The translations under genes were made by a program, and so were the position numbers. 64,000 nt of DNA from Planctomycetota bacterium. GTDB lineage: Bacteria > Planctomycetota > UBA11346. The notes beneath the pieces were generated by a model. The model saw only the letters and a list, made by a program, of their open reading frames with translations. It was not told where the DNA came from and made no database searches. Below are positions 43,884 through 53,036 of this stretch, piece by piece (within the stretch, counting starts at the first letter, position 1; the number at the start of each line of letters is the position of its first letter). The DNA is taken from contig JADGDD010000006.1 of the NCBI GenBank assembly GCA_016745075.1, positions 209,436 through 273,435 on the forward strand, read 5' to 3'.

Positions 43884-44654
43884 TTAGGTGCTTGGTGCAG
43901 AAGATACGCGGGTTAGGCCAATGGTAATGTTATCAATGCCACCGTTTGCGTTTGCGGCATCAATACAGGCCATGCAGGCCATTTGTAAGTTATCTTCATT
44001 TTCAAGAACAAGACGGAGTAATTCATCATCATCAACCATGTCGGTGAGTCCATCAGAACACATCAGGTAAATGTCGCCATCACAAAGGTCTTCAATAATA
44101 ATATCAACGATGATGTGATCCATGCCAAGCGCGCGCGTTAAAATGCTAGAGAGCATATGTGCTTCTTCACTATGCGGGTCTAGATCACCAGCTTTAACAC
44201 GCTCATTAACCAAGCTATGGTCTTCACTGACTTGTTCTATCTCGCCATCGTAGATGCGGTAAATACGGCTATCGCCAACATGGCCAAAAACGGCACGGTT
44301 TTCCATGAAGGCAGCAGCAACAATCGTTGTGCCCATATCATGAAGGGCGGGGTCTTGCTGAGCGCGTTCAAGTATTTGGTCATTGCCATCAAAAACGGCT
44401 TGTTTCATGGCCTCTATAAGAATGTCTTCTTTATACCAATCTTCTTGCGAGAGCATACGGAGACTGCTGTGGACAACCTGCATTGCAACTTCACTGGCAA
44501 CATGCCCACCGGCGTGTCCACCCATACCATCACAGACGATGATGACGCGATTATCCACATTATTATACATGCTGTCTTCATTATGTGATCGGACGAGCCC
44601 CTTGTGAGTAAGGGCTGCCATCTCAAGCTGCATAATATCTGTCGGAATCGGCAT
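43884..44654 (-). CDS. PP2C-type serine/threonine phosphatase (Stp-like)
   Basis: 256 residues with AAAGGA upstream. Metal-binding motifs: RSHNEDSMYNNVDNRVIIVC then DGMGGHAGGHVASE, GHVGDSRIYRIYD, MCSDGLTDMVDDDE and GGIDNITIGL. It removes phosphate from Ser/Thr residues, usually opposing Hanks-type kinases. No kinase gene is in the window. The gene is 19 bases downstream of the SpoIIE-type phosphatase gene and 50 bases before the isochorismatase-like gene. Confidence 0.94.
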   Translation of the reverse strand: MPIPTDIMQLEMAALTHKGLVRSHNEDSMYNNVDNRVIIVCDGMGGHAGGHVASEVAMQVVHSSLRMLSQEDWYKEDILIEAMKQAVFDGNDQILERAQQDPALHDMGTTIVAAAFMENRAVFGHVGDSRIYRIYDGEIEQVSEDHSLVNERVKAGDLDPHSEEAHMLSSILTRALGMDHIIVDIIIEDLCDGDIYLMCSDGLTDMVDDDELLRLVLENEDNLQMACMACIDAANANGGIDNITIGLTRVSSAPST

Positions 44655-44673
44655 GAAAATCCTTTAGTAGCGG

Positions 44674-47238
44674 CTATTCTACGCTTAATCCAAGAAGCGT
44701 CATGTCGTCTTCTGTGGGAGAGCCCCCACGGAATTGACGAACGCTATCAAGGATGCGGTCAAACAACTGGTCTAGTCCTTTATCAGCATGGTCTGTAATG
44801 AGGATATTCAAGCGTTCGATGTCGTATTCTTCTTTTTGTCGGTTCATCGTTTCCGTGATGCCATCGGTATAGACGACAAAGACATCACCGCTGCGTATCT
44901 GCGTTTCTTCTTCTTTGATGAGGTTGGCGAAGAGCGAGCCGCCCTTCATGCCAACCACCATGCCAGGAGGTTGGATCTCGGTAAGTTCTTTGGTGTGTAT
45001 ATTGTAGCAAATAGTTGGATTATGGCCAGCCCGAGCCCAACGAAGGGTGCGATTTTGCGGGTCTAGAATGGCATAGGTCATGGAGATAAATTTCCGACCG
45101 CCAAGGTCATCAACCAGCGCATCATTCACTGCAGAAAGTACTTTTGCAGGGCTTTCTTGTTCTTGATGGGCGTAGATAGAAAAAACTTTTTTTGCCATGC
45201 TCATGATCAGTGCGGCGTCCATACCATGCCCACTCACGTCACCTTGAGCAAAGCCAATACGGCCATCACTGAGCGTAATGAATTCGTAAAAATCACCGCT
45301 TAATTCACCGGCAGGCTCAAAACGAGTCGCAAAGGTATAGCCTGGTATTCTTGGGCAATCATTCAGCATACCCTGTTGTACATGTCTTGCTCGAATAAGC
45401 CCTGTATGTGGTGCCGCTTCTGAAGGTTCTTTGACCGGTTCATCTGTGGTGTTTGAGGATACCGTACCATATGATGCTGAAATATCGTCCATCCAAGAGA
45501 GTGCTTGTTCTTCGCCACTAGCATCATTGTCAGATTCAGCGGCCTCAGGGGAAAATTTCTCTACAACCTGTGGCTCACCAATAGTAATAGCGGGTAGAAC
45601 TGCAGAAGAGGTTTTGCGTGCAGCTTGTTCGTTCTCAGGTGGTGGGGGTTCATCCATCTGTCCGAAGAAGGTATCGAGCGCATCATTGGCGTTATTGGCC
45701 TCAATGGATAGCGCATCTGTTGGTTCAAGGGCCGGGTCACTTACTGCTCGTGCAATACGCGGAGCTGTTTCGGCAACGGTAGCAGAGGGGGGGTGTAAAA
45801 GACGGTCTGCGGTTAAAGGGCTTGCTTCATCATCATCAAGGACAGGTGCAGCTTGTGGAAGCGGGGAACGGAAACTTCGTCTGTCTGGCAGAGGGGTCGC
45901 TATGCGTATATTATTAGGCATAGCAACAGGAGGTGTTGGCTCTTTTGCTTTGGTAACGGGAGTTGCTATTGGTGGTGTATGGCTCGCTGTCTGTCCCACA
46001 GTTGGAACACCAGTCTGAGAAATGGACTGAGCGATAGGAGGAGGAGGCTGCATGCTGGCAGCAGGCGGGGCAACTAATGGCTGTGATGTGGTTGGTTGCG
46101 CAATTGGTGGTGGTTCTTCTATGGCAGGTGCAATAATCTGCGGTTCTTGTTGCACCGCCCGAGCAACCCGTGGTTCTGGTGTTTGTTGCTGAACCGCTTG
46201 TGCAATACGTGGGTCAGGAGCGGGAGATGTAACAGGTGTCGCTCCTGGAATGGTTTGATGGTCACCGGAATGAATGAGACTCATGGTCTGAGATGGTTCT
46301 TCCTGAGGTGGTTGCAATGCAAAAGCGTCTACAGGTTTTTGAGCATGCCCAGCAATAGGAATAACAGGAGTCTGTCCTTGTTGTTGTGTCTGTATTTGTG
46401 CCAAAGCGTTGTGGCGTTGTGTTGCGGCATGAACATCCGTTTCAGTTTGAATATTCTGAGGATTGCGCGGGTAGACCGCACAGTCCGTCAATAAATGCTG
46501 AGCCATGCCAGTAGCTGTTTGGTCCCAGTCGATTGGCTGGCCAAAAGGAACTGTACTGGTTGCTTTTGTGCAGTACGGACATACCCATGCACCATGATTC
46601 GTGCGGTATTGCCAAACTCGTTGGCCAATCACTTTTAGCAGATTAATCGCCAATTGTTGTGTGCGCATAAACTGTTCGCGTACATGCTGTACCTCCGCAA
46701 GTTCATGTATTTCGCCTGCATGGAACCGTTGGCAGGTCAGCAAATGCTTCGTCATTCGTTCAATAGTAAAGGCATCAAAACGTCGATTCTGAATCTGTAC
46801 CGAGGTCACTCGTTCAAGGCTACTTGGACTATACCAGTATCCTTCATGGTCAAAAACCTGCCACGCTTTATCGTTACGTGCGCGTTGCTCTATCTCAAAA
46901 ACGCGAACCCGTTGTTCAAGAGCCGCTTGAGCCTGAACCACGCCCGCCCCATTATGGTACTTCTTACATCTATTATGGATATGACTTTCCACTTGTCGTA
47001 TCAGTGACGCTCGTGTTTCTTGAGTATTCCGTATCGCAGACATGCAAAAAGGGCACACCCAGCGCCCATCAGCCGTAAAATGTTTCCAAGCTGGTTGTCC
47101 ATTCAAATTATCGCGCACCGAGCCTACTGCTCCAGAAGCATTATCTGGCATTTGTCTAGCATTTGTACTACCGTCGATAGTAGCTGAAACATCACGACGA
47201 CGGCTATTATTTAAGGATCGGCGCGGAAGGCGAGCCAT
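44674..47238 (-). CDS. SpoIIE/RsbU-type phosphatase with CCHC zinc-finger-like repeats
   Basis: 854 residues from the ATG at 47238 (GGAG upstream; the in-frame GTG at 47244 is less likely). The N-terminal ~250 residues carry three repeats of a W-x-x-x-x(G)-x-W-x-C-P-x-C...H-x(3-4)-C module: GRWVCPFC with HIHNRC (Cys62/65, His86, Cys91); a middle copy lacking the first pair (GYWYSPSS with HLLTC); and GAWVCPYC with HLLTDC. Residues ~270-600 are a long low-complexity proline-, alanine- and glutamine-rich linker. The last ~240 residues are a PP2C/SpoIIE domain (LSGDFYEFITLSDGRIGFAQ, DVSGHGMDAALIM, VYTDGITETMN). Such phosphatases control anti-sigma antagonists. The zinc-finger module on this phosphatase is unusual. 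Confidence 0.85.
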   Translation of the reverse strand: MARLPRRSLNNSRRRDVSATIDGSTNARQMPDNASGAVGSVRDNLNGQPAWKHFTADGRWVCPFCMSAIRNTQETRASLIRQVESHIHNRCKKYHNGAGVVQAQAALEQRVRVFEIEQRARNDKAWQVFDHEGYWYSPSSLERVTSVQIQNRRFDAFTIERMTKHLLTCQRFHAGEIHELAEVQHVREQFMRTQQLAINLLKVIGQRVWQYRTNHGAWVCPYCTKATSTVPFGQPIDWDQTATGMAQHLLTDCAVYPRNPQNIQTETDVHAATQRHNALAQIQTQQQGQTPVIPIAGHAQKPVDAFALQPPQEEPSQTMSLIHSGDHQTIPGATPVTSPAPDPRIAQAVQQQTPEPRVARAVQQEPQIIAPAIEEPPPIAQPTTSQPLVAPPAASMQPPPPIAQSISQTGVPTVGQTASHTPPIATPVTKAKEPTPPVAMPNNIRIATPLPDRRSFRSPLPQAAPVLDDDEASPLTADRLLHPPSATVAETAPRIARAVSDPALEPTDALSIEANNANDALDTFFGQMDEPPPPENEQAARKTSSAVLPAITIGEPQVVEKFSPEAAESDNDASGEEQALSWMDDISASYGTVSSNTTDEPVKEPSEAAPHTGLIRARHVQQGMLNDCPRIPGYTFATRFEPAGELSGDFYEFITLSDGRIGFAQGDVSGHGMDAALIMSMAKKVFSIYAHQEQESPAKVLSAVNDALVDDLGGRKFISMTYAILDPQNRTLRWARAGHNPTICYNIHTKELTEIQPPGMVVGMKGGSLFANLIKEEETQIRSGDVFVVYTDGITETMNRQKEEYDIERLNILITDHADKGLDQLFDRILDSVRQFRGGSPTEDDMTLLGLSVE

Positions 47239-47353
47239 AAACACACTCCAATCAAGATCTTAGACGGGTATTGTGTTACATACAAGAGGGCAAAAAAATA
47301 GACTATCTATTTTTAATGGACATCCCAATAAAGTATGCTAAGAGGAGTCTCGT

Positions 47354-48274
47354 ATGGTTATTGCTCGTAAAAAATTGGTTCGGACGGATGCGCCCGAGTG
47401 TTATCATTTGGTCAGCAGATGTGTAAGACGTATGCAGTGTCTCGCCGATGATGAAAGGCGAGCGTGGGTAGAGAATTGTTTAAGGATTCATGCTTCAAAA
47501 ATGGCTATTGATGTGCTGACTTATGCTATAATGCGTAATCATTTACATGTAGTTATGCGTATTCGCCCTGACTTGGCCGAAAGGTGGAGTGCAAGAGAAG
47601 TTGTTGATAGGTGGTTAGACCTTGTTCCGCAACGAGATGCTTCAGGAAGACAAATCATAGAGGTAGATGAGTGGATGCGTGAATTGTTGTCTACGGATAG
47701 TAAATGGGTAAGAGAGCGTCGTAGTCGTTTATGTAGCATGAGCTGGTTAATGAGGTTGGTAAAGCAAAAGATTGCTATTCGTATGAATCGAGATGATGAT
47801 GTAACCGGTCATTTCTGGGATGAGAGGTTTTTATCTATCGCACTGCTGGATCAACGGGCTATTATGGCATGTATGGTTTATGTGGATTTAAACCCGTTTA
47901 GAGCAAGGGAATGTACAGTGCCAGAACAGGGGCTATATATAGGCTTACAGGTTCGATTAGAGAATATGGAGTATTATGAGCAGTTTTCAGGTGAAGAACA
48001 AAGAATAGAGATGCTGGGAGCTGAAGGAATTGACTTTCTTAGTGATGGGAAGGAGCATAGGAGGTCATGGTTGGTTCCATTGGTTGGCTGTGGTACATTT
48101 GCTCTGCATTTTGAGACAGGCTGGATGTACGATGAACCTTGCGTTTTAACTGAAAAAAGATATTTGGAATTGTTAGACAGCGTTGCTCGTGAGGTACGTT
48201 ATACTAAGAGTGGGAAAGAGAAAAATCTATTAGCTGGTGGCGTAGAGGGTATATTAGAACGTATGGGGTTGTAA
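47354..48274 (+). CDS. REP-associated tyrosine transposase-like protein (Y1/IS200 family)
   Basis: 306 residues with AGGAG upstream. HUH-type fold: ARKKLVRTDAPECYHLVSRC, VLTYAIMRNHLHVVMRIRP (the HLH metal motif), and later FWDERFLSIALLDQRAIMAC and YVDLNPFRARE. The family nicks and joins single-stranded DNA through a tyrosine. No flanking terminal hairpins or REP repeats are evident, so it looks like a single-copy, possibly domesticated RAYT gene rather than an active insertion sequence. Confidence 0.85.
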   Translation: MVIARKKLVRTDAPECYHLVSRCVRRMQCLADDERRAWVENCLRIHASKMAIDVLTYAIMRNHLHVVMRIRPDLAERWSAREVVDRWLDLVPQRDASGRQIIEVDEWMRELLSTDSKWVRERRSRLCSMSWLMRLVKQKIAIRMNRDDDVTGHFWDERFLSIALLDQRAIMACMVYVDLNPFRARECTVPEQGLYIGLQVRLENMEYYEQFSGEEQRIEMLGAEGIDFLSDGKEHRRSWLVPLVGCGTFALHFETGWMYDEPCVLTEKRYLELLDSVAREVRYTKSGKEKNLLAGGVEGILERMGL

Positions 48275-48331
48275 GTTTCGGTAGGTGTGAGCCACTTGCT
48301 TTTTGACACCTCTTTTATTATTCTGCACTTG

Positions 48332-49603
48332 ATGAGAAGTGTGTGTGTGTTGTTGTGTGCCTTGGTAAGTGTATTCTCGGCTGATGCCGTTGAGATAATT
48401 GCGCCAACAGCAGCCGAAGCTGATTTGGGCAAAGAAGTGTATTCAGTACCAGTGAGCAAGCATACTGTATGCAGTCTCGATGGGCAAAAATATGTTAATG
48501 ATTGCATTATAATCGGTAATGGTGTTGTAAGCATTTTTGGTACAGCAACTGGGGCGAATACTCCTGTTGAAATCCCTATTGCTCGTTGTGATTGGATTGA
48601 TTTGTCTAGCTCTCGTCCAGATGCTCCTCTCCCTTTTTCGAAGAGCCAAAAAGGTGTGTTATTGAAGGACGGAAGTTGGCTTCCTGCAATGGACATAAGG
48701 AGTGCATTGGGAGACGATACTCTTATTGTAACAAGCTCCTTAGGGTCATTTCAGTTTTCTGTGTTAGATATTATTGGTTGGGGACAGTATGAAGATATTG
48801 CAGAGAAGGCAGGGGCAAAGGGGGAGCAGAATGATTGTATTTGGCGAACAACTGGTCCGAGCGTAGAGGGCAGTATCGTTGCAGTCCGAGATAATTCTGT
48901 TTTTATTCAAACCAATTTATTGCCAGAACCCATTCCCTTGTCATTTGATACTATACGAAGTGTGTGTTTGCGAGGAGAGATTCAGGTACCAACAGGTGTG
49001 CACTTTCGTATGACTACTCAAGCAGACGCACCGCCGCTATGTTTAGCGCCCGTGTATCCGTTGTGTATTGCTGCTTTGTATTCTTCATCTGTGCCAGATA
49101 CCGAGATGAAAGGCGCGTTGGAGCCAGTGGCAGATTTACCTCGGTTATTTGTTGTAGGTGGTGACCGTGTGTATTTGAGTGATATGACGCCAAGTTTAGT
49201 GGAAACGGAAGGTGCTTTTGGAGCGACATGGGCCTATGGCGTTGATAAGCAGATTGACGGTTCGCAAATTCGACTGAATGCAACAAGTTATGAAAAAGGA
49301 CTCGTTATTCATAGTAAGTCTTTGTTGGAGTGGAGTTTGAATGGGCAGTATGAAACTTTTACTGCCACTATTGGTATTGCAGACGATTTTCATTATGAAG
49401 GTAATTGCGCTGTCTCGCTTATAGCAGACGAGCAAGTCGTTTGGCATAAACAACAATTACGTGGCGTTGACGGTATTCAGCGTGTACACTTGCCTGTGGA
49501 TGATGTTCGCACTTTCACTATACAAGTTGATTATGGTGAGCGCTTTGATATTGGAGATCACTGTGTTTTCGCAGAAGCTCATTTGGTACGTGTGCAAAAA
49601 TAA
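48332..49603 (+). CDS. secreted NPCBM-domain protein
   Basis: 423 residues from the ATG at 48332, which begins a standard signal peptide (MRSVCVLLCALVSVFSADA); an upstream GTG at 48287 is an alternative. The first ~260 residues are a beta-rich region with short repeats (VLLKDGSWLPAMDIRSALGD, GSIVAVRDNSVFIQTNLL). Residues ~290-420 are an NPCBM/NEW2 carbohydrate-binding domain (GATWAYGVDKQIDG, SYEKGLVIHSKSLLEWSLNG, FTATIGIADDFHYEGNCAVS). No catalytic motif is seen. Probably a sugar-binding surface or periplasmic protein. Confidence 0.8.
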   Translation: MRSVCVLLCALVSVFSADAVEIIAPTAAEADLGKEVYSVPVSKHTVCSLDGQKYVNDCIIIGNGVVSIFGTATGANTPVEIPIARCDWIDLSSSRPDAPLPFSKSQKGVLLKDGSWLPAMDIRSALGDDTLIVTSSLGSFQFSVLDIIGWGQYEDIAEKAGAKGEQNDCIWRTTGPSVEGSIVAVRDNSVFIQTNLLPEPIPLSFDTIRSVCLRGEIQVPTGVHFRMTTQADAPPLCLAPVYPLCIAALYSSSVPDTEMKGALEPVADLPRLFVVGGDRVYLSDMTPSLVETEGAFGATWAYGVDKQIDGSQIRLNATSYEKGLVIHSKSLLEWSLNGQYETFTATIGIADDFHYEGNCAVSLIADEQVVWHKQQLRGVDGIQRVHLPVDDVRTFTIQVDYGERFDIGDHCVFAEAHLVRVQK

Positions 49604-49655
49604 TATTTGCCCGTTCTCTCTTGAGTGGGTACGTGTATAGAAGAAGAGGGGTTTT

Positions 49656-51686
49656 ATGAAATATATAACTTGTACGATTGTGTTACTTCTTTGCTGTATG
49701 GTTACGATTACAGAGGCCGCGGAGGATTTATTCCGAGAAATAGCTGAGCCAGGTCTCGGTTTTGCTGCTGCTGAACACGGTGGGAAGCAAGACGAAAGCT
49801 CTCAAAAAGGAATTCTTCGTAAGAGATCTGTAGCTTTAAACGCACAAGCCTTACGCGCTTCAAGTCATGTGTCTGTTCGTCTCTTTGATGATGTTACCGT
49901 TAGTACAAAACTTGGTCATTCTCAAAAAATAGCTACTGCATCAGTTTTAGTTGGCAGTGTGTTGGAAGAAGATGGTACCGTTTTATGTGCACAGGCTGAT
50001 GATCAGTATCGGATTGATGTTTCTGTCCATGGTCGGCATTTTGTGGCAACAGGGACAGCAGAGCAACTGACAATTGTTGAGCAAGACCTTTCCAACATCT
50101 CTTGTGGTGGTGCTCCGCATATGCCTGCACCAGTTGCTGGTGGTGCTCTGGTGGCAGAAGATACTTTAAACTCTTCATCTGTAGTAGATGTAATGATTGT
50201 GTATTCTGCGAATAGTAAGGCAGGGGCATTATCAGATGGGACAACGATTAATCTTATTATAGCAAATTCTATAGCGAGCATGAATCAGGCTTTCCAAGAT
50301 TCAGGAGTAGATGCGATTGTGCGCTTAGTGCATACTGTAGAAGTTGCGTATACAAGAGATGGTGAAAGTTCTCGTACTATTTTAGATGACCTGACTGACT
50401 CAAGAAATGGTATGGAAAGCATTGGAACATTACGCGATACCTATGGTGCAGATTTGGTGTGTTATTTAGGGGAAAATTTTGAAGGAAAAGATGCTGGAAC
50501 GGTTGGCTTGGCTTGGGTTAATTCAATTGGATCATCGTCAACCGGTGGTTTTAGTATTGTTGAGCAAGATTATGCTGTTGGTAATTATACCTTTGCTCAT
50601 GAACTTGGTCATAATCTTGGTTGTGCCCATGACCATCAAAGTCCAGTGGAAGCAGGAGCTTTTTCCTATTCCTATGGGCATAGGTGGGTGGCATCTTCTA
50701 AGACTTATGCATCCATCATGCATCGTAGTGCATCAGGGCAAATACGGGTAGGGCATTACTCAAATCCAAATATTACACACACAGCTTCTGGTGGTGTTAC
50801 AGGAGTTGCTATTGGTCAAGCAACTCAAGCGGATAATGAAACATCTATTGAAAACATGGTTTCAACTATTTCTGCTTTTAGACCTGTTTCATCAACGGTT
50901 GGCCCATCTATTGCTGCTCGTAGTCTTTCCGTCATGGTTACAAGTTCTGCATTAACCCAAATTTTCCAGCTAAATTCCGTACATATTGCATCTGGTACGC
51001 TCACCTATTCTATCGTGTCATCACCTCTACAGAGTACGGCTACTATTTCTTCAAGTGGTGCTCTTTCTATTACTCCTCAAACAACAGCGAGTGGTAGTGA
51101 GACAATGACCGTAAAATTAAATGATGGATATGTCGATTCAGAAACGGTTACTCTTACCATCAATTATACCGTGACGACATTAAACACGATGTATTATATA
51201 GAAGTCAACGACACCAGCATTCAAGAAAGTGGTGGAACTGGAACCATTACCGTGAAGCGAGTTGGGGATCTAACGGCACTCTCAGAAACCGTGACTATTT
51301 CTTATGCAGCACCTGCGATAGGAATAGCTGGAAAAGATGAAGATTTCTCTGACAGCCTTGCTACAAGTCTTGGTCAATTAACGTTTGCTGCGGGTGAATC
51401 ACAGAAAAACGTGACGATAACAGCGATAGACGACAGTGTAGCAGAGGATGACGAAGAAGTTGCTTTTATCTTGAGCGTACCACAGCTTTCTGCAATACAG
51501 GGAGAAACGGTTGGAACCATGGTTATTGTCAGTGATGAAAAAACATCTGGTAGTTCTGGTTCAAGTGGCGGTGATGCTTCATCATCAACAGGCGGCAGTG
51601 GTGGTTGTGGGTTTGGCGGTATTGCGGCTTGTTTAGCTCTGATATTGGCTGGGTGTTTACGCTTACGGTTTCATGCTCCTGAATAA
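49656..51686 (+). CDS. secreted reprolysin-like zinc metalloprotease with Calx-beta domain
   Basis: 676 residues, signal peptide MKYITCTIVLLLCCMVTITEA. A propeptide-like region to ~170 is followed by the metzincin domain with the zinc motif HELGHNLGCAHD at ~315 (HExxHxxGxxHD) and a Met-turn region in YASIMHRSASGQIRVGHYSN. Residues ~410-510 look like a cadherin-like beta domain and ~510-630 like a Calx-beta domain (DTSIQESGGTGTITVKRVGD, AEDDEEVAFILSV). The end is Ser/Gly-rich, then CGFGGIAACLALILAGC and a basic tail, like a C-terminal sorting signal. A surface or secreted protease. Confidence 0.87.
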   Translation: MKYITCTIVLLLCCMVTITEAAEDLFREIAEPGLGFAAAEHGGKQDESSQKGILRKRSVALNAQALRASSHVSVRLFDDVTVSTKLGHSQKIATASVLVGSVLEEDGTVLCAQADDQYRIDVSVHGRHFVATGTAEQLTIVEQDLSNISCGGAPHMPAPVAGGALVAEDTLNSSSVVDVMIVYSANSKAGALSDGTTINLIIANSIASMNQAFQDSGVDAIVRLVHTVEVAYTRDGESSRTILDDLTDSRNGMESIGTLRDTYGADLVCYLGENFEGKDAGTVGLAWVNSIGSSSTGGFSIVEQDYAVGNYTFAHELGHNLGCAHDHQSPVEAGAFSYSYGHRWVASSKTYASIMHRSASGQIRVGHYSNPNITHTASGGVTGVAIGQATQADNETSIENMVSTISAFRPVSSTVGPSIAARSLSVMVTSSALTQIFQLNSVHIASGTLTYSIVSSPLQSTATISSSGALSITPQTTASGSETMTVKLNDGYVDSETVTLTINYTVTTLNTMYYIEVNDTSIQESGGTGTITVKRVGDLTALSETVTISYAAPAIGIAGKDEDFSDSLATSLGQLTFAAGESQKNVTITAIDDSVAEDDEEVAFILSVPQLSAIQGETVGTMVIVSDEKTSGSSGSSGGDASSSTGGSGGCGFGGIAACLALILAGCLRLRFHAPE

Positions 51687-51718
51687 TGTTTATATTATCT
51701 GGGCACTATTTGTCGTAA

Positions 51719-53005
51719 TTACGAAGGGTCAGTAAAGACTGACCGTATTTCTGCTTCACAGCAGACTTCATCACCAACATAGGCTTTACCACGACACGAT
51801 GCCATCCGAGGTCGTACCCGAATCGCATCTACTTCCATACGTAATTGATCGCCAGGATACACCGGACGGCGGAATTTCACTTTGTCCATACTCATGAAAA
51901 ACGGAACTTTCCCATGGTTTTCAGGGCTTGCCAGTAACATAATGGCACCGGTTTGAGCAAGTGCTTCTACCTGTAAGACTCCAGGCATAACAGGATTGCC
52001 AGGAAAATGCCCATTAAAAAACGGTTCATTAATGGTGACATTTTTAATACTGACAATTCGTTTATTGGCTTCAAAATCGAGTACGCGGTCCACCAATAAG
52101 AGTGGATATCTATGCGGGAGGTGTGATAATATTTCTTGAATATTTAAAACGTAATCTGGTTTTTCTTCTTGTTTAATGCGATCATTAATGGCTTGCACCA
52201 ACAGCATATTTTCCCGATGACCAGAACGAATGGCAATAATGTGAGCATTCAGACGACGAGAGCAAAGACTGAGGTCACCAATTACGTCTAATACTTTATG
52301 GCGTGCAGGCTCATCTTTAAATCTGAATGAATTGTCGACAAGAGTTTGTCCATCAAAGACACAAGTGTTTTGATAGGTGGCACCTTTACCAAGGCCTTGT
52401 GCACGGAGAGCATCAACTTCACTGGCGAGACAAAATGTACGAGCCGGTGCAATCTCACTACAGAATGTTTGTTCACTTAATTCCGTTTCAACAATTTGAG
52501 CACTGCCAAAAACACCATTATGGTCATCAAGTGTGTACGTAACCTTTAAGCCATCTTTGTAGGGCAATGCAATAATACTGGCAGTCCCGTTCGTAATAGA
52601 AACAGCTTCTGTTAGTTCAAAAGCAGAACGAGCTTTGTTTTGCTCAACAATACCGGCTTCACGGAAACAGCGAACGAAATCGCTGGCAGAGCCATCCATG
52701 CCAGGCACTTCTGTTGCTGTCATTTCAACACGTAAATTATCAATGCCAAGGCCGGTAGCCGCAGCAAGCATATGCTCGGGTGTATGTATTTCTGTATCAT
52801 TGGCATAAAGTGCAGTGCGGCGTTGACGTTGGCATAAGTAATCTGGGCGCGCAGGAATTTCTGGGTGGCCTTCAATATCGGTTCGGATAAAAATGATTCC
52901 GGTGTCAATGTCAGCAGGTTTAAAGGTGATCGTAACCTCTTCACCACTGTGGAGACCAATGCCGCTGAGTGATGTCTCTCGGGAGATCGTATTTTGTACG
53001 CTCAT
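51719..53005 (-). CDS. lpxC/fabZ: LpxC-FabZ fusion (UDP-3-O-acyl-GlcNAc deacetylase / 3-hydroxyacyl-ACP dehydratase)
   Basis: 428 residues. Residues 1-~285 are LpxC: TSLSGIGLHSGEEVTITFKP, zinc ligand His in TPEHMLAAATGL (~78), and RHKVLDVIGDLSLC with the second His and Asp. Residues ~290-428 are FabZ: LSHLPHRYPLLLVDRVLDFE, FFNGHFPGNPVMPGVLQVEA with the catalytic His and Glu. LpxC commits UDP-acyl-GlcNAc to lipid A; FabZ dehydrates 3-hydroxyacyl-ACP, which competes for the same acyl pool. This fusion is known in Bacteroidetes and several PVC bacteria. It is the last gene of the bamA-skp-lpxD-lpxC operon. Confidence 0.95.
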   Translation of the reverse strand: MSVQNTISRETSLSGIGLHSGEEVTITFKPADIDTGIIFIRTDIEGHPEIPARPDYLCQRQRRTALYANDTEIHTPEHMLAAATGLGIDNLRVEMTATEVPGMDGSASDFVRCFREAGIVEQNKARSAFELTEAVSITNGTASIIALPYKDGLKVTYTLDDHNGVFGSAQIVETELSEQTFCSEIAPARTFCLASEVDALRAQGLGKGATYQNTCVFDGQTLVDNSFRFKDEPARHKVLDVIGDLSLCSRRLNAHIIAIRSGHRENMLLVQAINDRIKQEEKPDYVLNIQEILSHLPHRYPLLLVDRVLDFEANKRIVSIKNVTINEPFFNGHFPGNPVMPGVLQVEALAQTGAIMLLASPENHGKVPFFMSMDKVKFRRPVYPGDQLRMEVDAIRVRPRMASCRGKAYVGDEVCCEAEIRSVFTDPS

Positions 53006-53036
53006 GTTTTAATGCCTTCCCTTGTGCGTGTGTTTC

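Noticed and set aside
45431..46018. 195-residue open frame antisense to the phosphatase linker
   Set aside because: Its Ser/Ala/Gly bias mirrors the Pro/Ala/Gln-rich linker codons on the opposite strand; it has no independent gene features.
47294..47314. AAAAATAGA/TCTATTTTT hairpin between divergent genes
   Set aside because: Perfect 9-base arms but almost entirely A/T, and it lies in a divergent promoter gap where AT-rich symmetry arises easily; not called as a feature.
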